Source: Epiperipatus broadwayi (Eukaryota > Onychophora > Udeonychophora > Euonychophora > Peripatidae). Taken from it: 64,000 nucleotides of DNA. Every line of letters starts with the position of its first letter. Within the stretch, counting starts at the first letter, position 1. Position numbers and translations under genes: made by a program. The stretch spans positions 3,985,739 to 4,049,738 of the forward strand of contig JAQFVV010000042.1 of NCBI GenBank assembly GCA_028023455.1, read 5' to 3'. Below, piece after piece: positions 26,408 through 37,002 of the stretch. Under the pieces are notes generated by a model. That model ran no database searches. It was not told the origin of the DNA and saw only the letters and a list, made by a program, of their open reading frames with translations.

Positions 26408-27256
26408 CTAAATTTTTATCAAATTATCCAAATGTTCATTGTCTAGTTTATTACAAGTTTTTGATTCTGTTCTTATTAAACTAAAATCATATTCACAATC
26501 AGTCCTAGAAGCTTGAAAAGTTGCACAAATATCAAAAACTATCGAAAGTTCTTTATATTCTTGATCTCTTAAGACATATGTAGCTAAACCATTAAATGAT
26601 TTGATTACTTCAATTTTACATTTTTTATTTATTAAAAATTTCAAATTACCATATTGTTCTAAAATTGTATCTACGCTTATATGGTTTTTATCGTTATTTA
26701 TTATAGATTCATATTTTACAAATGAACATTTTAGACTATATTCTCCATGCTCTATGTTTAAATTATTTTTCATTTCAAAAGCATCCAAGGCATTCTAGTC
26801 ATTTATATCTCCTCTGGAAATCTAGTATCTAAATGATTATAAAGCAGATGAATAAATTTAAGTATTGCTGAAGTATCTATATAATCATTGGAATCTAAAA
26901 TTGTTTGAACATTCAAACTCCAGCAGACTTTCCCTAGATATTGCGCTTTTAGTTTATTAATTTTCGCCTTTGCAAATTAGTGTGTCTCTATTGAAGTTAA
27001 AATTAATCCTTTGCAAGATTTTGTCTAATGCTAATAATTCTGCAAATACATTTTGAAGAATCGCACATGCTATTCAATATTGTGTGTTTTTAAAACATTT
27101 ATTTATTTGATCATTGAATTCTTCAACTTGTTCTGTACAATAACTTATTAAAATATCATAATTTATTACCAAAGCATTTAATACAAAATATCTAAATAGT
27201 CATCTTACTTCATTGGGAGATCTTGGTCAATTCTTTGTTTTTCAATTTTTGTAGAT
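26408..27256 (-). pseudogene. hAT-type transposase remnant (C-terminal half)
   Basis: Minus-strand reading from 27240 gives LFRYFVLNALVINYDILISY, then ILQNVFAELLALDKILQRIN, then a 126-codon open stretch (26788-26408) ending FSLIRTESKTCNKLDNEHLD-NLIKI. This is the hAT C-terminal dimerisation pattern (family form RGFSxxxxIKTKLRxRL). The classic WLS core and several joints are broken by stops and shifts. The N-terminal side stops abruptly at a palindromic ribozyme element beginning at 27257, implying disruption. Confidence 0.65.
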
Positions 27257-27346
27257 AATAAGAGTACCAAACTCTCCATTGCAAACTTTTGAAATCAATG
27301 GATGCAGGAAGGCTTATGCATAAAATCCCTATCTAGTGCCTACTCA

Positions 27347-27400
27347 TCCAACATCTCCAGATTAGTTTCTAGCGTGTAATTTTCATCAGTGAGGGGCTTT
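27347..27400 (-). ncRNA. Degenerate hammerhead ribozyme motif
   Basis: CUGAUGA and GAAA are present, but stem II no longer pairs well (AAUU against CGCU) and the GUC triplet is AUC. Probably inactive. Confidence 0.6.
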
Positions 27401-27798
27401 GGACTTGAGATCACTGCACCTAGATTTTAGGATCTAATGCAACCCTCCAACAATCATCTTTTACTTATTTGATTAACTATAAAACTAGGAACCCAAAATA
27501 AAAACAATGTTTCTAACCCAAGCTCATTTGCTTGTATAGTCATATAGATCTGAACTCAGTTCAGCATCTATACATTTTTATGATTTTGATTTTTCAAAAA
27601 CCAGTCACCATTATCTATAGGCAGGATAGATATAAAATCATCAAATTATCATGATCACCATTTCAAATGCTTACCCATACTGCTAATAAGAGTACCAAAC
27701 TTTCCATACAGTAGTGCCACCAAGTGCAAGCCTTTGTATACAATGGATGCAGGAAGGTTTGTATAAAAAATCTCTATCCAGTGCACTCACCCAACATT

Positions 27799-27840
27799 CA
27801 CCGATTAATTTCTAGCTTGTGGCTTTCATCAGTGAGGAGC
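27799..27840 (-). ncRNA. Hammerhead ribozyme motif with weak stem I
   Basis: CUGAUGA, stem II AGC/GCU around a CACAA loop, and GAAA are intact. Stem III is U-A instead of C-G, a compensatory pair change, giving triplet AUC. Stem I has lost several pairs, so cleavage would be weak. Confidence 0.65.
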
Positions 27841-27852
27841 CTTGGATCCATG

Positions 27853-27895
27853 GCTCCTCGCTGATAAAAACCACAAGCTAGAAACTAGTCAGATA
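27853..27895 (+). ncRNA. Degenerate hammerhead ribozyme motif
   Basis: The opposite arm of the same palindrome. The core is CUGAUAA with the invariant G8 lost, although GAAA and the ACUAGUC end are kept. Predicted inactive. Confidence 0.65.
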
Positions 27896-28045
27896 TTGGA
27901 TGAGATTTTATGCACAAATCTTCCTGCATCCATTGATTACAAAGGCAGGCTTGCATTTGGTGACACTACTGTATGGAGAGTTTGGTACTCTTATTAACAG
28001 CATGTGTAAGCATATGAAATAGTAAGCGTGTGATGTCTTGTAGAT

Positions 28046-31000
28046 GATCTATATTATTGTCTTTAAAAGGGTTTCAATATCTGTTAGTCAACTTCCCAAA
28101 TATTTAAAAACATTAAACTTCTTTATAATTTCCTACCCAATGCTTAAGTTTAATATTTTTTACTATTATTTATTTTTATTATTTGGTTTCATTTACATTA
28201 ACATTCTCCAACTTTTTCCAAATTCCATCACTACTATCCCATTAAATACTTAATTAGTAAGTTCACTAAATAAATGTTTGAAGATTAAGCATAAATTTTA
28301 TTTATTGCTGTATATAAATATATATAAAATTGTAAACATCCAAGATCTGCATCCATTGCAATGAATACAGCTTACTTTGACTCATTGAAAATAGTCTCAC
28401 TATCCTCTAAAACATAAAGTAAATGTTCATTAATTTTGTGATTAAACACACAAAACTTTAGTAAAAATAGGTCAAAGCACTGTATGTAAAATATAAGATT
28501 TAACATGAACTTTAAATATATTATTAAAATCTCTTCAGATTTGTTTAAATATTGTGTATCTATACATATGTATTTTAATTACCAATTAACAATTATTTGA
28601 ATCAAATGATGTTCAAGCACTAAATATGAAATGATTCCATGTTTGTTTTCACATGGTACTAAAAGCCCTTGATCAATTGTCAACTGATGAAAAAAAATCT
28701 GCTACGACAAATGAACATCATTTTGATACTTGAATGACCCTTGAATTTCCAAGCAATTGACAAAACACTATATAGTAATTATATTGTAGCAAAATGTTTC
28801 TAAGTATTCATTAATAATATATATATTGCCTATAAATATTTATGTGATCAAATAGTTGATTCACTCAAGAAATAATGAATTATTTTTCATATGGAGATCA
28901 TACAGTTTAAGTGACAATATATATATTTTTATGAACTAAATTTGCCAAATTAGTTTCGTCTTTTTGTTTTATAAAAAAGCTACACAAATGCATTAGTTAA
29001 TTTTTCATATTTAAAAACTATTTCATACTACTTTAATTCATTCTACCTAATTCAGTCCATATTTCTATATGGGAAACATCAAATTTACAGTATGCAATTT
29101 TATAGACATACCAATTTTGTCAAAAAGCTTAAAAACAACTTTGAAATCATTTAAATTCAATTAAATGTTATTTCAGACCATTATATTTAGTTATAGAACT
29201 TATTTTCTTTATTTATGTAGCTTCTGTTTCAATGATGCATTAGTGAATAGAGTATATATCTGAACAATAATTAATGACCGTTATCATAACAGAAAAATTT
29301 TGTGATATTATAATAAATATATTTTTATTAGTTATTTTATAAGAGATCGAATTTGTGGTGATTACAATTGCTATTAATGTTAGACATAGATGCACTGAAG
29401 GAGTTTATTCATCCAGTTATACAAGGTGATAAGATAAATTTCAATCTTTCACTAAAATTTTAATAGGAAAAAATATGAAAAAAATTTTTGACTACAGATA
29501 TTTTTGAATTCTTGTTATAGTTTTCCAGACACTAATATTAAATGTAACAAAAGTATATAAAGTTGTTTCCGAATGGACAAATTCAATTAAATTAGTTGTT
29601 CTGTTTTGAGGTATTTTGATTAGAAATTTTTTTACAACAGTAGTAACTCTTTCCAAACAGCTGCTACTGAGTTAACAGGTTGAGAACGCATAAGACATGG
29701 TGGTCACATAATGTTTTAGTGGTTTAGAAAGTTTTCAAATTAAAAAAACAATTAATACTAGAGGGGGAAGGGGTGTAATTATTTTTAGTAAAATTACTGA
29801 TATTCATATTATATATAAATGCTCTCTATAATTAATTTATTTAATTTTATTGGTTAATATTTTTAATGTACAAGATTACTACCATATATATTCATAATCT
29901 AATTATGATTATCTTTCTGGGAATAATTTGTAATCAGATTGACTGAAAAATTTACAGTAAGATAAGAGAAAAATATTTATTTTAAAAAAAAAACTATTTT
30001 AGTTTGAAGATAAAGAAATTGGGATTATAAATTTTACAAGCAAAAAAATAGACTGTTAAATGTTGATAATGGGTTGTTTCTCAATAGGATGATGGAAGAA
30101 TGGATATGGATCTTTTTGAATGTGTAGGTTTATATTAAACCAATATATTATTTGTATATCTGAGAGTGCCCAGTGTTAACTTTAAAATCTATGGATAGAA
30201 ATTTCTCTCTCAATCTGAATTTTTTTTTATTAAAAATTTAATGAAGAACTGTGATTTAATAAATTTCACAAATAAAGACAAAAATAAAGCTTGTACTAAT
30301 TTTGAAATGCACATATTGCACAACTAAGTAACCATAAAGTGAGCACACTTTAATACCATATATTTCAAATACTTAAACATCAAATACTTTATTTAATAAA
30401 TTATATAATTTTTTTTTAGAATTATTGTTATTAGGAAGATTTAATTAAAAAATTTTTTTGTTTATTTATCAATTAGACATGTGGGATAAATTATTGCAAT
30501 TATAATGTTAAAAATATTAGTAGTTATAGTTTTTATTTTAAGAATATTTTATATTATTTTTTATATCTAAGTATAAATGTGATAATTTAGTGATGTAATT
30601 TATAGCTATTAACAATATTAATAACATATTAACAAATATTTTTATTATAAGATTATCATCCAACTGGTCATTTAGCTTTGAACAGATGTAAATGAATTTA
30701 AAGCACTACCCATTCTTAATAAATGTTTTTATTCAAAAATATAAGGCAAAATATTCAAAAATATAAAAATACCTATTGGAAATTGAAAATACAGCACTAA
30801 AAATGAAAATATAACCAGAATTTAAAAAAAATAATAAGAAAAATGATTAATTTTACTATTTTATAAATATTAAACAATACGATGCTTGGTTGATATAACT
30901 ATCTGTAATAGTGAGTCTAATATAGAAAAAATAAAAATAATTGTAATTAATCTCATTAATAAAACCAATAGATGTATAAAAATCCTTAATGCAGATGTGA

Positions 31001-31187
31001 CTGCACATTGTAAAGTTAAACCATAGACTCGGAAAGTGTAGTAGTATATCTCCTCATAGTGGGGAAGACTATATCATATTACAATTTAGATTAATCTGGA
31101 ATTTTTAAAAAGACTAAATCCCAGCTAAATATTCATTTACTAACAAATAAGGAGGAATTTACACATTTAAAAAATGAAATGCAAAAA
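28046..31187. other. AT-rich intergenic DNA
   Basis: No gene supported. 28050-28260 on the minus strand shows a LINE-like scrap (FNVFKYLGS). 28640-28720 on the plus strand has a short protein-like stretch. 30990-31080 is locally richer in G+C and open on the minus strand without good splice sites. Confidence 0.45.
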
Positions 31188-31348
31188 TTAATTTTTTGAT
31201 AAATCCATTAAGGTCTTCATAAAGTCTTTTTTTATATATCTGCTTCGTAAATGAAGAACCCCAAGTTTGTTTTCCAGTGCTTCTACAAGCTTTTTTTTTA
31301 ATCCTATGTAATTTAGTGCACTGATAAGAGTGAAATAACTATAGTTTT
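31188..31348 (-). CDS. Small unrecognised gene, last coding exon
   Basis: A minus-strand exon with acceptor TTTTAATTCAG, reading NYSYFTLISALNYIGLKK, then KLVEALENKLGVLHLRSRY, then IKKDFMKTLMDLSKN and a TAA stop (31190-31188). It is amphipathic, leucine/lysine-rich and probably helical. Its opening phase fits exon 2 exactly: 81 + 70 + 161 nt gives 104 codons including the stop. A frame this long with ordinary codon use is improbable by chance here. I cannot name the protein. An unseen middle exon of length divisible by three is possible within the 3.7 kb intron (31349-35077). Confidence 0.55.
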
Positions 31349-32053
31349 CTGAATTAAAATGACTTCACAACAACTAACCATTTAATTATTTATTTGTCCT
31401 GAGAGCAGTAAAAGCAAATAAATCTTAAGACAACTAAGAAAATTATCCCAACCAAAAATAGATAGTCTGATATTATTTGCATGTGTACTCTACCTATTAG
31501 AAAGTCAGCATACATACATATCAAACTATATCAGAATTAACTAATTGCTAAGTTCCATATTCTATGTACAAAAAATCAAAAATAAACAAAGTAAGGTGTT
31601 TGAAAACCTGAAAATAATGTAATCTTTTAAGAAAACAAACCTAAAATTAATATATTCTGCAAACAGGCAATAATAGTCTTACAAATAATAATTGAAAATA
31701 TTAAAATTTATTTAGAAAATAAACCTAGAAAAAATTTAATTAGCAATGAGAGTAAAAATAATTTTATAATAAATTGATAGATAAACTGTTCATTTAAAGA
31801 AACTATAGATAGATTTTAACTATCACTATTAAATAATTTGAATTAGAAAACCAAAAAGCCCTAATAAAATTCAACAAAGCAGGGGGAAATAATTATATTT
31901 ATGGTGAAATTAGCACAAAGACTGAAGTATTCGTTTTAAAAAATTCAAATAGTTCTTGACTTGTCAGTATTCAATGAGAGCAAGCATTTTCATACTGCAC
32001 CACTCAGTGATGCTATAACATTAAAACTCATGACTATGCTTGATCATGTGATT
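31349..32053 (-). other. Intron-side AT-rich DNA of the small minus-strand gene
   Basis: No additional exon seen upstream of the last coding exon. Confidence 0.4.
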
Positions 32054-32365
32054 TGCAGTACTTTCAACTATTTTAAATCTGCAAATAATAATTCTGATCA
32101 CTTATTTTTGACAAAATGGTTGAAACATTTCTATTGCCAAGTGATAAACAGTGAAGACATTTGTCAATTTACATAAATTTAAATGCTAGAGGTTTTTTTT
32201 GTTTAATCAATAGATTCGTAGTACTTTCAGAAATTTTAAATCTGCAAATAATAATTTTGATCACTAATTTTTGAAACATGATTGAAACATTTCTATTGCC
32301 AAGTGATAAGCAGTGATATACTCTGATGAATGGTCGATTTACATAAATTTAAATGAAAGAAGTTT
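32054..32365. repeat. Diverged tandem duplication, about 163-bp period
   Basis: Two units share AGTACTTTCA, TTTTAAATCTGCAAATAATA and TTTCTATTGCCAAGTGATAA in the same order. Unit 2 starts near 32217. The short open frame across unit 1 (31961-32176) is broken in unit 2 and is not a gene. Confidence 0.75.
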
Positions 32366-32985
32366 CCATCATCCAACTATCAATCACTAACAGTTTTATA
32401 CCTAGTAAGGTAATAGAATCCACACAATGTAAATATTTAAATAAATCACATAAAATAAAATAGTTTTATATAGCTGCAATAATTGTATAAACATAATACA
32501 CAAAACTTTTCTGTAATATTTTTATTATATATACAATTACTGCTGCTATATTAAGATATTATTATGAGTTATTTAAATATACTAAAAAGCAGCATGATTG
32601 ATTAAATTTCTTTTCATTTTTGCTAATAATGTAAATAACATTTTTGGCTTGAAGTATATTTTAATTGCATTTGTTTTTCAATCATTGTTATGAAAATATA
32701 TCAATATCACATTTGTTTTCTAAATAAATAATATTATTTTCATATTTTCAAGCAAATTACATTTTTTACTTTTTAATTATTTACATGAAATATTAAACTT
32801 AGTGATTTGCATATTCTGGTATAATTTAGTGTGTGAATAATGGCTCCACATATAAGAAAACAGCATCTAATATAAAAACAGGCAAAACTCACTATACGTA
32901 TTGCCACACTCAGCAAGCTAGAGTAATCAATGGATGCCAGAAGGCTTGTGCATAAAATCCCCATCTCATGCCTACTCATCCAATA

Positions 32986-33027
32986 TCCCCAGACTAGTTT
33001 CTGGCTTGTGGCCTTCATCAGTGAGGA
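32986..33027 (-). ncRNA. Hammerhead ribozyme, type I, core intact
   Basis: The 42-nt motif reads, in order: stem I strand UCCUCA; core CUGAUGA; stem II GGC/GCC with a CACAA loop, flanked by A and A; GAAA; stem III C-G plus A-U closed by a UA loop; GUC; and stem I strand UGGGGA (six pairs including one G-U). Cleavage is predicted after the C at 32992. The A-A at the base of stem II replaces the usual G-C, so activity may be reduced. Short stem III is typical of Penelope-like and retrozyme hammerheads. Confidence 0.85.
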
Positions 33028-33173
33028 GCCTTGGATCTGAGAGCACTGCACCTAGATATTAGGTGTTTTCAGTTTAAGACTCATAGTTTTGTAGTTAAAT
33101 GAAGATAAAAGGTGGCTGCTGGAGGGTTGCAATAGATCTTAAGATCTAGGTGCAGTGCTCTCAGATCCAAGGC

Positions 33174-33214
33174 TCCTCACTGACAAGGCTACAAGCCAGA
33201 AACTAGTCTGGAGA
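33174..33214 (+). ncRNA. Defective hammerhead ribozyme motif
   Basis: The second arm of the clean element. The core reads CUGACAA with the invariant G8 missing. Stem II GGC/GCC, GAAA and ACUAGUC remain. Predicted inactive. Confidence 0.75.
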
Positions 33215-33388
33215 TATTGGATGAGTAGGTACTAGATGGGAATTTTATGCACAAGCCTTCTGGCATCCATTGATTACTCTAGCTTGCTGTGTGTGGCAAT
33301 ACGTATAGTGAGTTTTGCCTGTTTTAACAACAGTTATACACAAGCATAAGAAGTGGTGATCATGTGATGTTTATTAGCATCTAATATA

Positions 33389-35077
33389 CTTAGAAATGAT
33401 TATTAATAAAAATATTCTCATAATAAATCTACATATATTGATAAATATTACACATATTTCTGATATCTTCTTCAATAAGTATATAAATATAATTACCTAA
33501 GTATAATTAGGTTTTCTAATAGTTTTGAACATGCACCAAAAAAAAAATACAACAAGTACAATTAGAAATAACATTAGAATGTATATTTTTAAAGTCAAAT
33601 ATCATTAATCAAATCATATGCAATAATACAACAATACATAAAACTCAATATATTGCTTAGGGTTAAAAATATAAATTGATGGGTTAATTTCAATTTCAGT
33701 TGCTGCATTTCTATAATGGCATGGTTGAAACTCATATAAAAAAATATTAATAACAAATACTGTCCTGATGCATGTTAATTCAAAAATGTTAACGTCTTAA
33801 ATTACATATATTTCAAGAACTGAGAAACTTTCATTGATGCAGCAGTCTTTATATTTAAAATAAAAAAAATCTAATAGTCACTTCAACAAAAACAAAAAGA
33901 CTTTAAAACAAAATGACAAAAGTCATCAAAAAAAGTTCATAGCAAAATATTGTCAGTGTCAGTTTTTTTTAAAATAATTTTTTATATATGGGTTTTGTGC
34001 ACATATATATAATCATCTTTATGCCAAGTAAATTTTTTTCCATAATTATTAAAGTTGAGACTTCAAACTCTGTGTTTTCAATAAGTTTAGAAAATAAGTT
34101 GAAAATGCAAAATAAACCCCAAATCTTTTACATGAATAGCTTTTGTTTCCTATTCTATAATATAGACCAAACTTTAAAAATAAAAAGTTTTAAAATAAAA
34201 AGTGAACAATTGAGTGTATGTTAAAGCATTTTTTTTTTTAAAAATCATTACATTGTTTGATAATTATAATAATGTGATTGTATGCATATATATGCATGTG
34301 CTATAAATCTTTTCAAATTAACAATAAAAAAAAAAAAAAAGCTTTGTTCTTTGTTTAACAATTTTAGAGAGGGAGGGTATAGCCAGACATCAATAAATAT
34401 ATATATAAAAGTAAATAAAAATATTTTCTAAATTTATCTTAAAAAGATATATGCATATTTAAAATATATATATATAAATTTGTACATAAATATGATTTCC
34501 TAAAATTTGTAAACAAATCTGTTAAGACTATTATAAAAAAACCTTTGTGCTTTTCTGTGAAAATAATATATTGAAAAGTAAAATTTGCTAAGTTGATTTT
34601 AAAAATTACTATTTAATAATTTAAACGTTAAAATAAAACGATACTATTTACGAGCTTGACGTTATACTTTTCATCTTTAAGCTTTGTTTATGTTTTGTGG
34701 TTTTGGGCTGGTACATCAACCATAATACCATTCTTTATGCTTATTTTACTAAGACACCTATATTTTCTATTTTTAAAAATCGCCATTTATTTTTAATTTC
34801 TTCTCAAAAATACTAATATCAAAAACTAATCACAAATATACATAAATATAAATTTTATATTTAAGTTTAAAAAAAAAAAAAATTATCAACAATAGACTGA
34901 GTGTGTTTCAAGTTAACAAACATCTAGTAAAACTTACCTATATTACTTAAATTTGCTGTCTATTACTTCTCCCACTATTTGCAAAGTTTAATTTTTGGAA
35001 AATAATTTTCAAAAATATCCAAATAAATAAAATTGAGATATTTATTATCCTATATTGCTTCGACTCTTTATCCTTAC
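33389..35077 (-). other. Intron of the small minus-strand gene
   Basis: Assumed intronic between 35078 and 31348. No exon is confidently placed. Weak candidates on the minus strand near 33840 and 34060 have splice-like ends but no supporting family signal. Confidence 0.4.
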
Positions 35078-35147
35078 CACCCAGTTCTAACCGCAAATCA
35101 CTGTATTCCGTCTTTCTAAATGTAACGGTACAAACCACTATCTTGAC
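35078..35147 (-). CDS. Small unrecognised gene, exon 2
   Basis: A 70-nt minus-strand segment with acceptor TTTTTAAG and donor GTAAGG. It reads VKIVVCTVTFRKTEYSDLRL then ELG and ends in phase 1. Codons are mixed in composition, unlike the flanking AT-rich DNA. It starts in phase 0, matching exon 1, and its trailing G pairs with the AA that opens the last exon to make a glutamate codon. The open frame extends upstream of the acceptor, so the exon start is not fixed by a stop. No family is recognised. Confidence 0.5.
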
Positions 35148-35686
35148 CTTAAAAACCACAAAACACAAAAGCACCAAGTGACAATCCATTGTTGAACCCT
35201 TTTGTCAAAACCAACGTTACCGTTATGCTTTGTGATAACGTTAGCTTTTTATTCAAACATAATAATAGTTAAACGTTATAGCAAACGTGAGCCTAAAATA
35301 TAACTAACAGAGGGATGCATTAATGAAATACTATAAAATATTTAATTTTAAAAAAATATATATAAGATCAAATTATCGTTTAATCTATTTTTTTTTTTAA
35401 ATACTAACTATTTTTTATTCCAAAAAAAATAAAATAATTATATTAATTACGAATATTTTAAATAACGTTTATCAACAGAAAAAATACAAGCTACATATAT
35501 ATATAAGCCCTTACGAACAATAGAATAATGAACGCTTAAAAAAAATTAATGAACATTTTTATATACTTACTTAATTAATGTTAACATACAAAAATTATTT
35601 TTATATTATAGATAAATAAAATAATATTATACAATAACAAAATTAGACTCTACAAGTGGGCGAGGTTCAAAATAAAAAAAACTGAC

Positions 35687-35767
35687 CTTAATATCAGAAA
35701 TTGAAGAAATATTACTGATTTCTTTATCATTTTCAGCTTTTTTGTTCTTAGATTTTGATTTAGTCAT
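35687..35767 (-). CDS. Small unrecognised gene, exon 1
   Basis: Reading on the minus strand from ATG at 35767, 27 codons start MTKSKSKNKK and end ISDIK, a lysine-rich, probably disordered N-terminus. The exon ends in phase 0 at GTCAGT (35686-35681), an acceptable though weaker donor. It joins in phase to the segments at 35147-35078 and 31348-31188 to give a 103-residue frame. The surrounding 34.6-35.9 kb is less AT-saturated and carries several CG dinucleotides, as expected near a promoter. I do not recognise the family. Without a donor here the frame would simply run on 19 more codons to a stop. Confidence 0.5.
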
Positions 35768-35900
35768 TTTTAAATTCAAATAATTTGAGTTATAAAAGGA
35801 AAAAAAATAAATAGACAAATTAAAAACATGGAAAGGTACTTTACTAAAATAACGTGCTATAAAAACTTAACGCATGCGTAACACAAAGCAAAAAAAAAAA
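35768..35900 (-). promoter_or_regulatory. Candidate promoter of the small minus-strand gene
   Basis: Directly upstream of the exon 1 ATG on the minus strand. A perfect 10-bp palindrome ACGCATGCGT (35870-35879) resembles the core of an NRF-1 site, common in housekeeping promoters, and is rare in such AT-rich DNA. A TATAAAAA-like string on the plus strand overlaps but faces the other way. The evidence is motif-level only. Confidence 0.25.
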
Positions 35901-36827
35901 TTTCGTCAGCTATAGGATGTTAAACTATAAATTTTATGAATATAATTGTTTACAACACTTTAGTTTTATCTTTATTACCATACTGATCCCGATATTACAT
36001 ATATCCGAAAAAAATATTGGCAACAAATAGTTTGGTTACAATTAGATAGAACTAATTAGATTTTTTATTTCATCAACATTCAAAGTCTGACTCCCTATCA
36101 CATTCACAGTACTTTAAATTTTGTTTTTATACATGTTAAATACGCATGAAAAATAATTTAATAATAACTTATTTATTAACAAAAACTTTTTTTTAATAAC
36201 TCATTTATAGCCATTCTCTACTGGGAAAAAAATTACAACTCTTAACAATGATATTCACTACCTTTATTTTATTTAATAAATTACATTTACTAATTATGTA
36301 AAATTGTGCGCTTATTTTAAAATACGTTGTCTGTTATTGGCGATTTTTTTTCCTGTTTTAATTATTTGCGTGCGTAGTTTCGAATATTGTGCATCTTTAA
36401 ATATAATCATTAAAATTATATTTATTACTTAGAATATTTGGAACATATTCTTTATACAAAAGTTTAATTGTGCAATTGTAGTTTATTAAAATTAATGTTG
36501 GGATTGATCATTTTGTTTTGGTTTAATTAGAAAAATACAAAACTATAGTTTTGTTCAAATATTATGATTTATGTGTAACATAGCAAAATATCCCCTTTAA
36601 TTAAATATCCCTTCTTAATTCAATCACTTCAAAGAATATATGGATTTTGTAAAAATTAAATATGAAGATTTCAAAATATGACTATATTTTATCATCATTG
36701 CACATCTTTTAAATTATTATTTCTGATTCCTGACAATTATCTGCAGACATAAAATTACAGTTAATAAATTTGTTTTGCATTTATATATTTTCAAAAATAG
36801 TACTTGAATATCCTTATGAAATTATAA
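35901..36827. other. AT-rich intergenic DNA
   Basis: No gene or element recognised. Confidence 0.55.
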
Positions 36828-37002
36828 GCACGAAACCATGGTCAGGGGTTTGGGGGGGGGGGGGGTCCTGACAGAAATATTTGAAGTGCTGGCTCTGGCT
36901 AAGCATTTATCATAAAGTTTGTAGAGGAATTGGCAATCCTCATTGTTTATAACTTACAAGCTTAAGAGATAGGGTCATGTGATCTATGACTCTTATTTTG
37001 AC
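36828..37002 (+). repeat. Dispersed repeat, copy 1
   Basis: About 175 bp from GCACGAAACCATGG to CTCTTATTTTGAC, including a G14 run (36852-36865). An inverted copy about 88% alike is at 55285-55444. Both share the same ends. Family not recognised. Confidence 0.8.

Larger units (their letters stand above)
27257..28037. mobile_element. Palindromic hammerhead element, composite copy
   Basis: A half-unit (27257 to about 27450), unique filler (27450-27645) and a full two-armed unit (27646-28037). Each arm begins at AAGAGTACCAAACTCTCCATA-like sequence or its complement. The right end carries the GTGTGATGT terminus. Flanks share TTGTAGAT (27249-27256, 28038-28045), a short and possibly imperfect target duplication. 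All three hammerhead motifs here carry damage. Confidence 0.7.
32875..33375. mobile_element. Palindromic hammerhead element, clean full copy
   Basis: A 501-bp insertion flanked by a perfect 13-bp duplication AGCATCTAATATA (32862-32874, 33376-33388). Arms of about 200 bp are inverted around a central spacer. One end is AAAACAGGCAAAACTCAC. The other extends beyond the palindrome to GGTGATCATGTGATGT, so the element is polar. It carries one hammerhead motif per arm on opposite strands. There is no open reading frame of note. It lies in the last intron of the small minus-strand gene. Confidence 0.88.

Noticed and set aside
30990-31085. Possible minus-strand exon (YSLPHYEEIYYYTFRVYG)
   Set aside because: It lies after the stop of the small gene, and no good acceptor or donor bounds it; a neighbouring frame is also partly open, so chance or repeat is likely.
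32773-33051. 92-residue minus-strand frame
   Set aside because: It spans a palindromic element arm; the same peptide appears at 59161-59469 only because the element is repeated.
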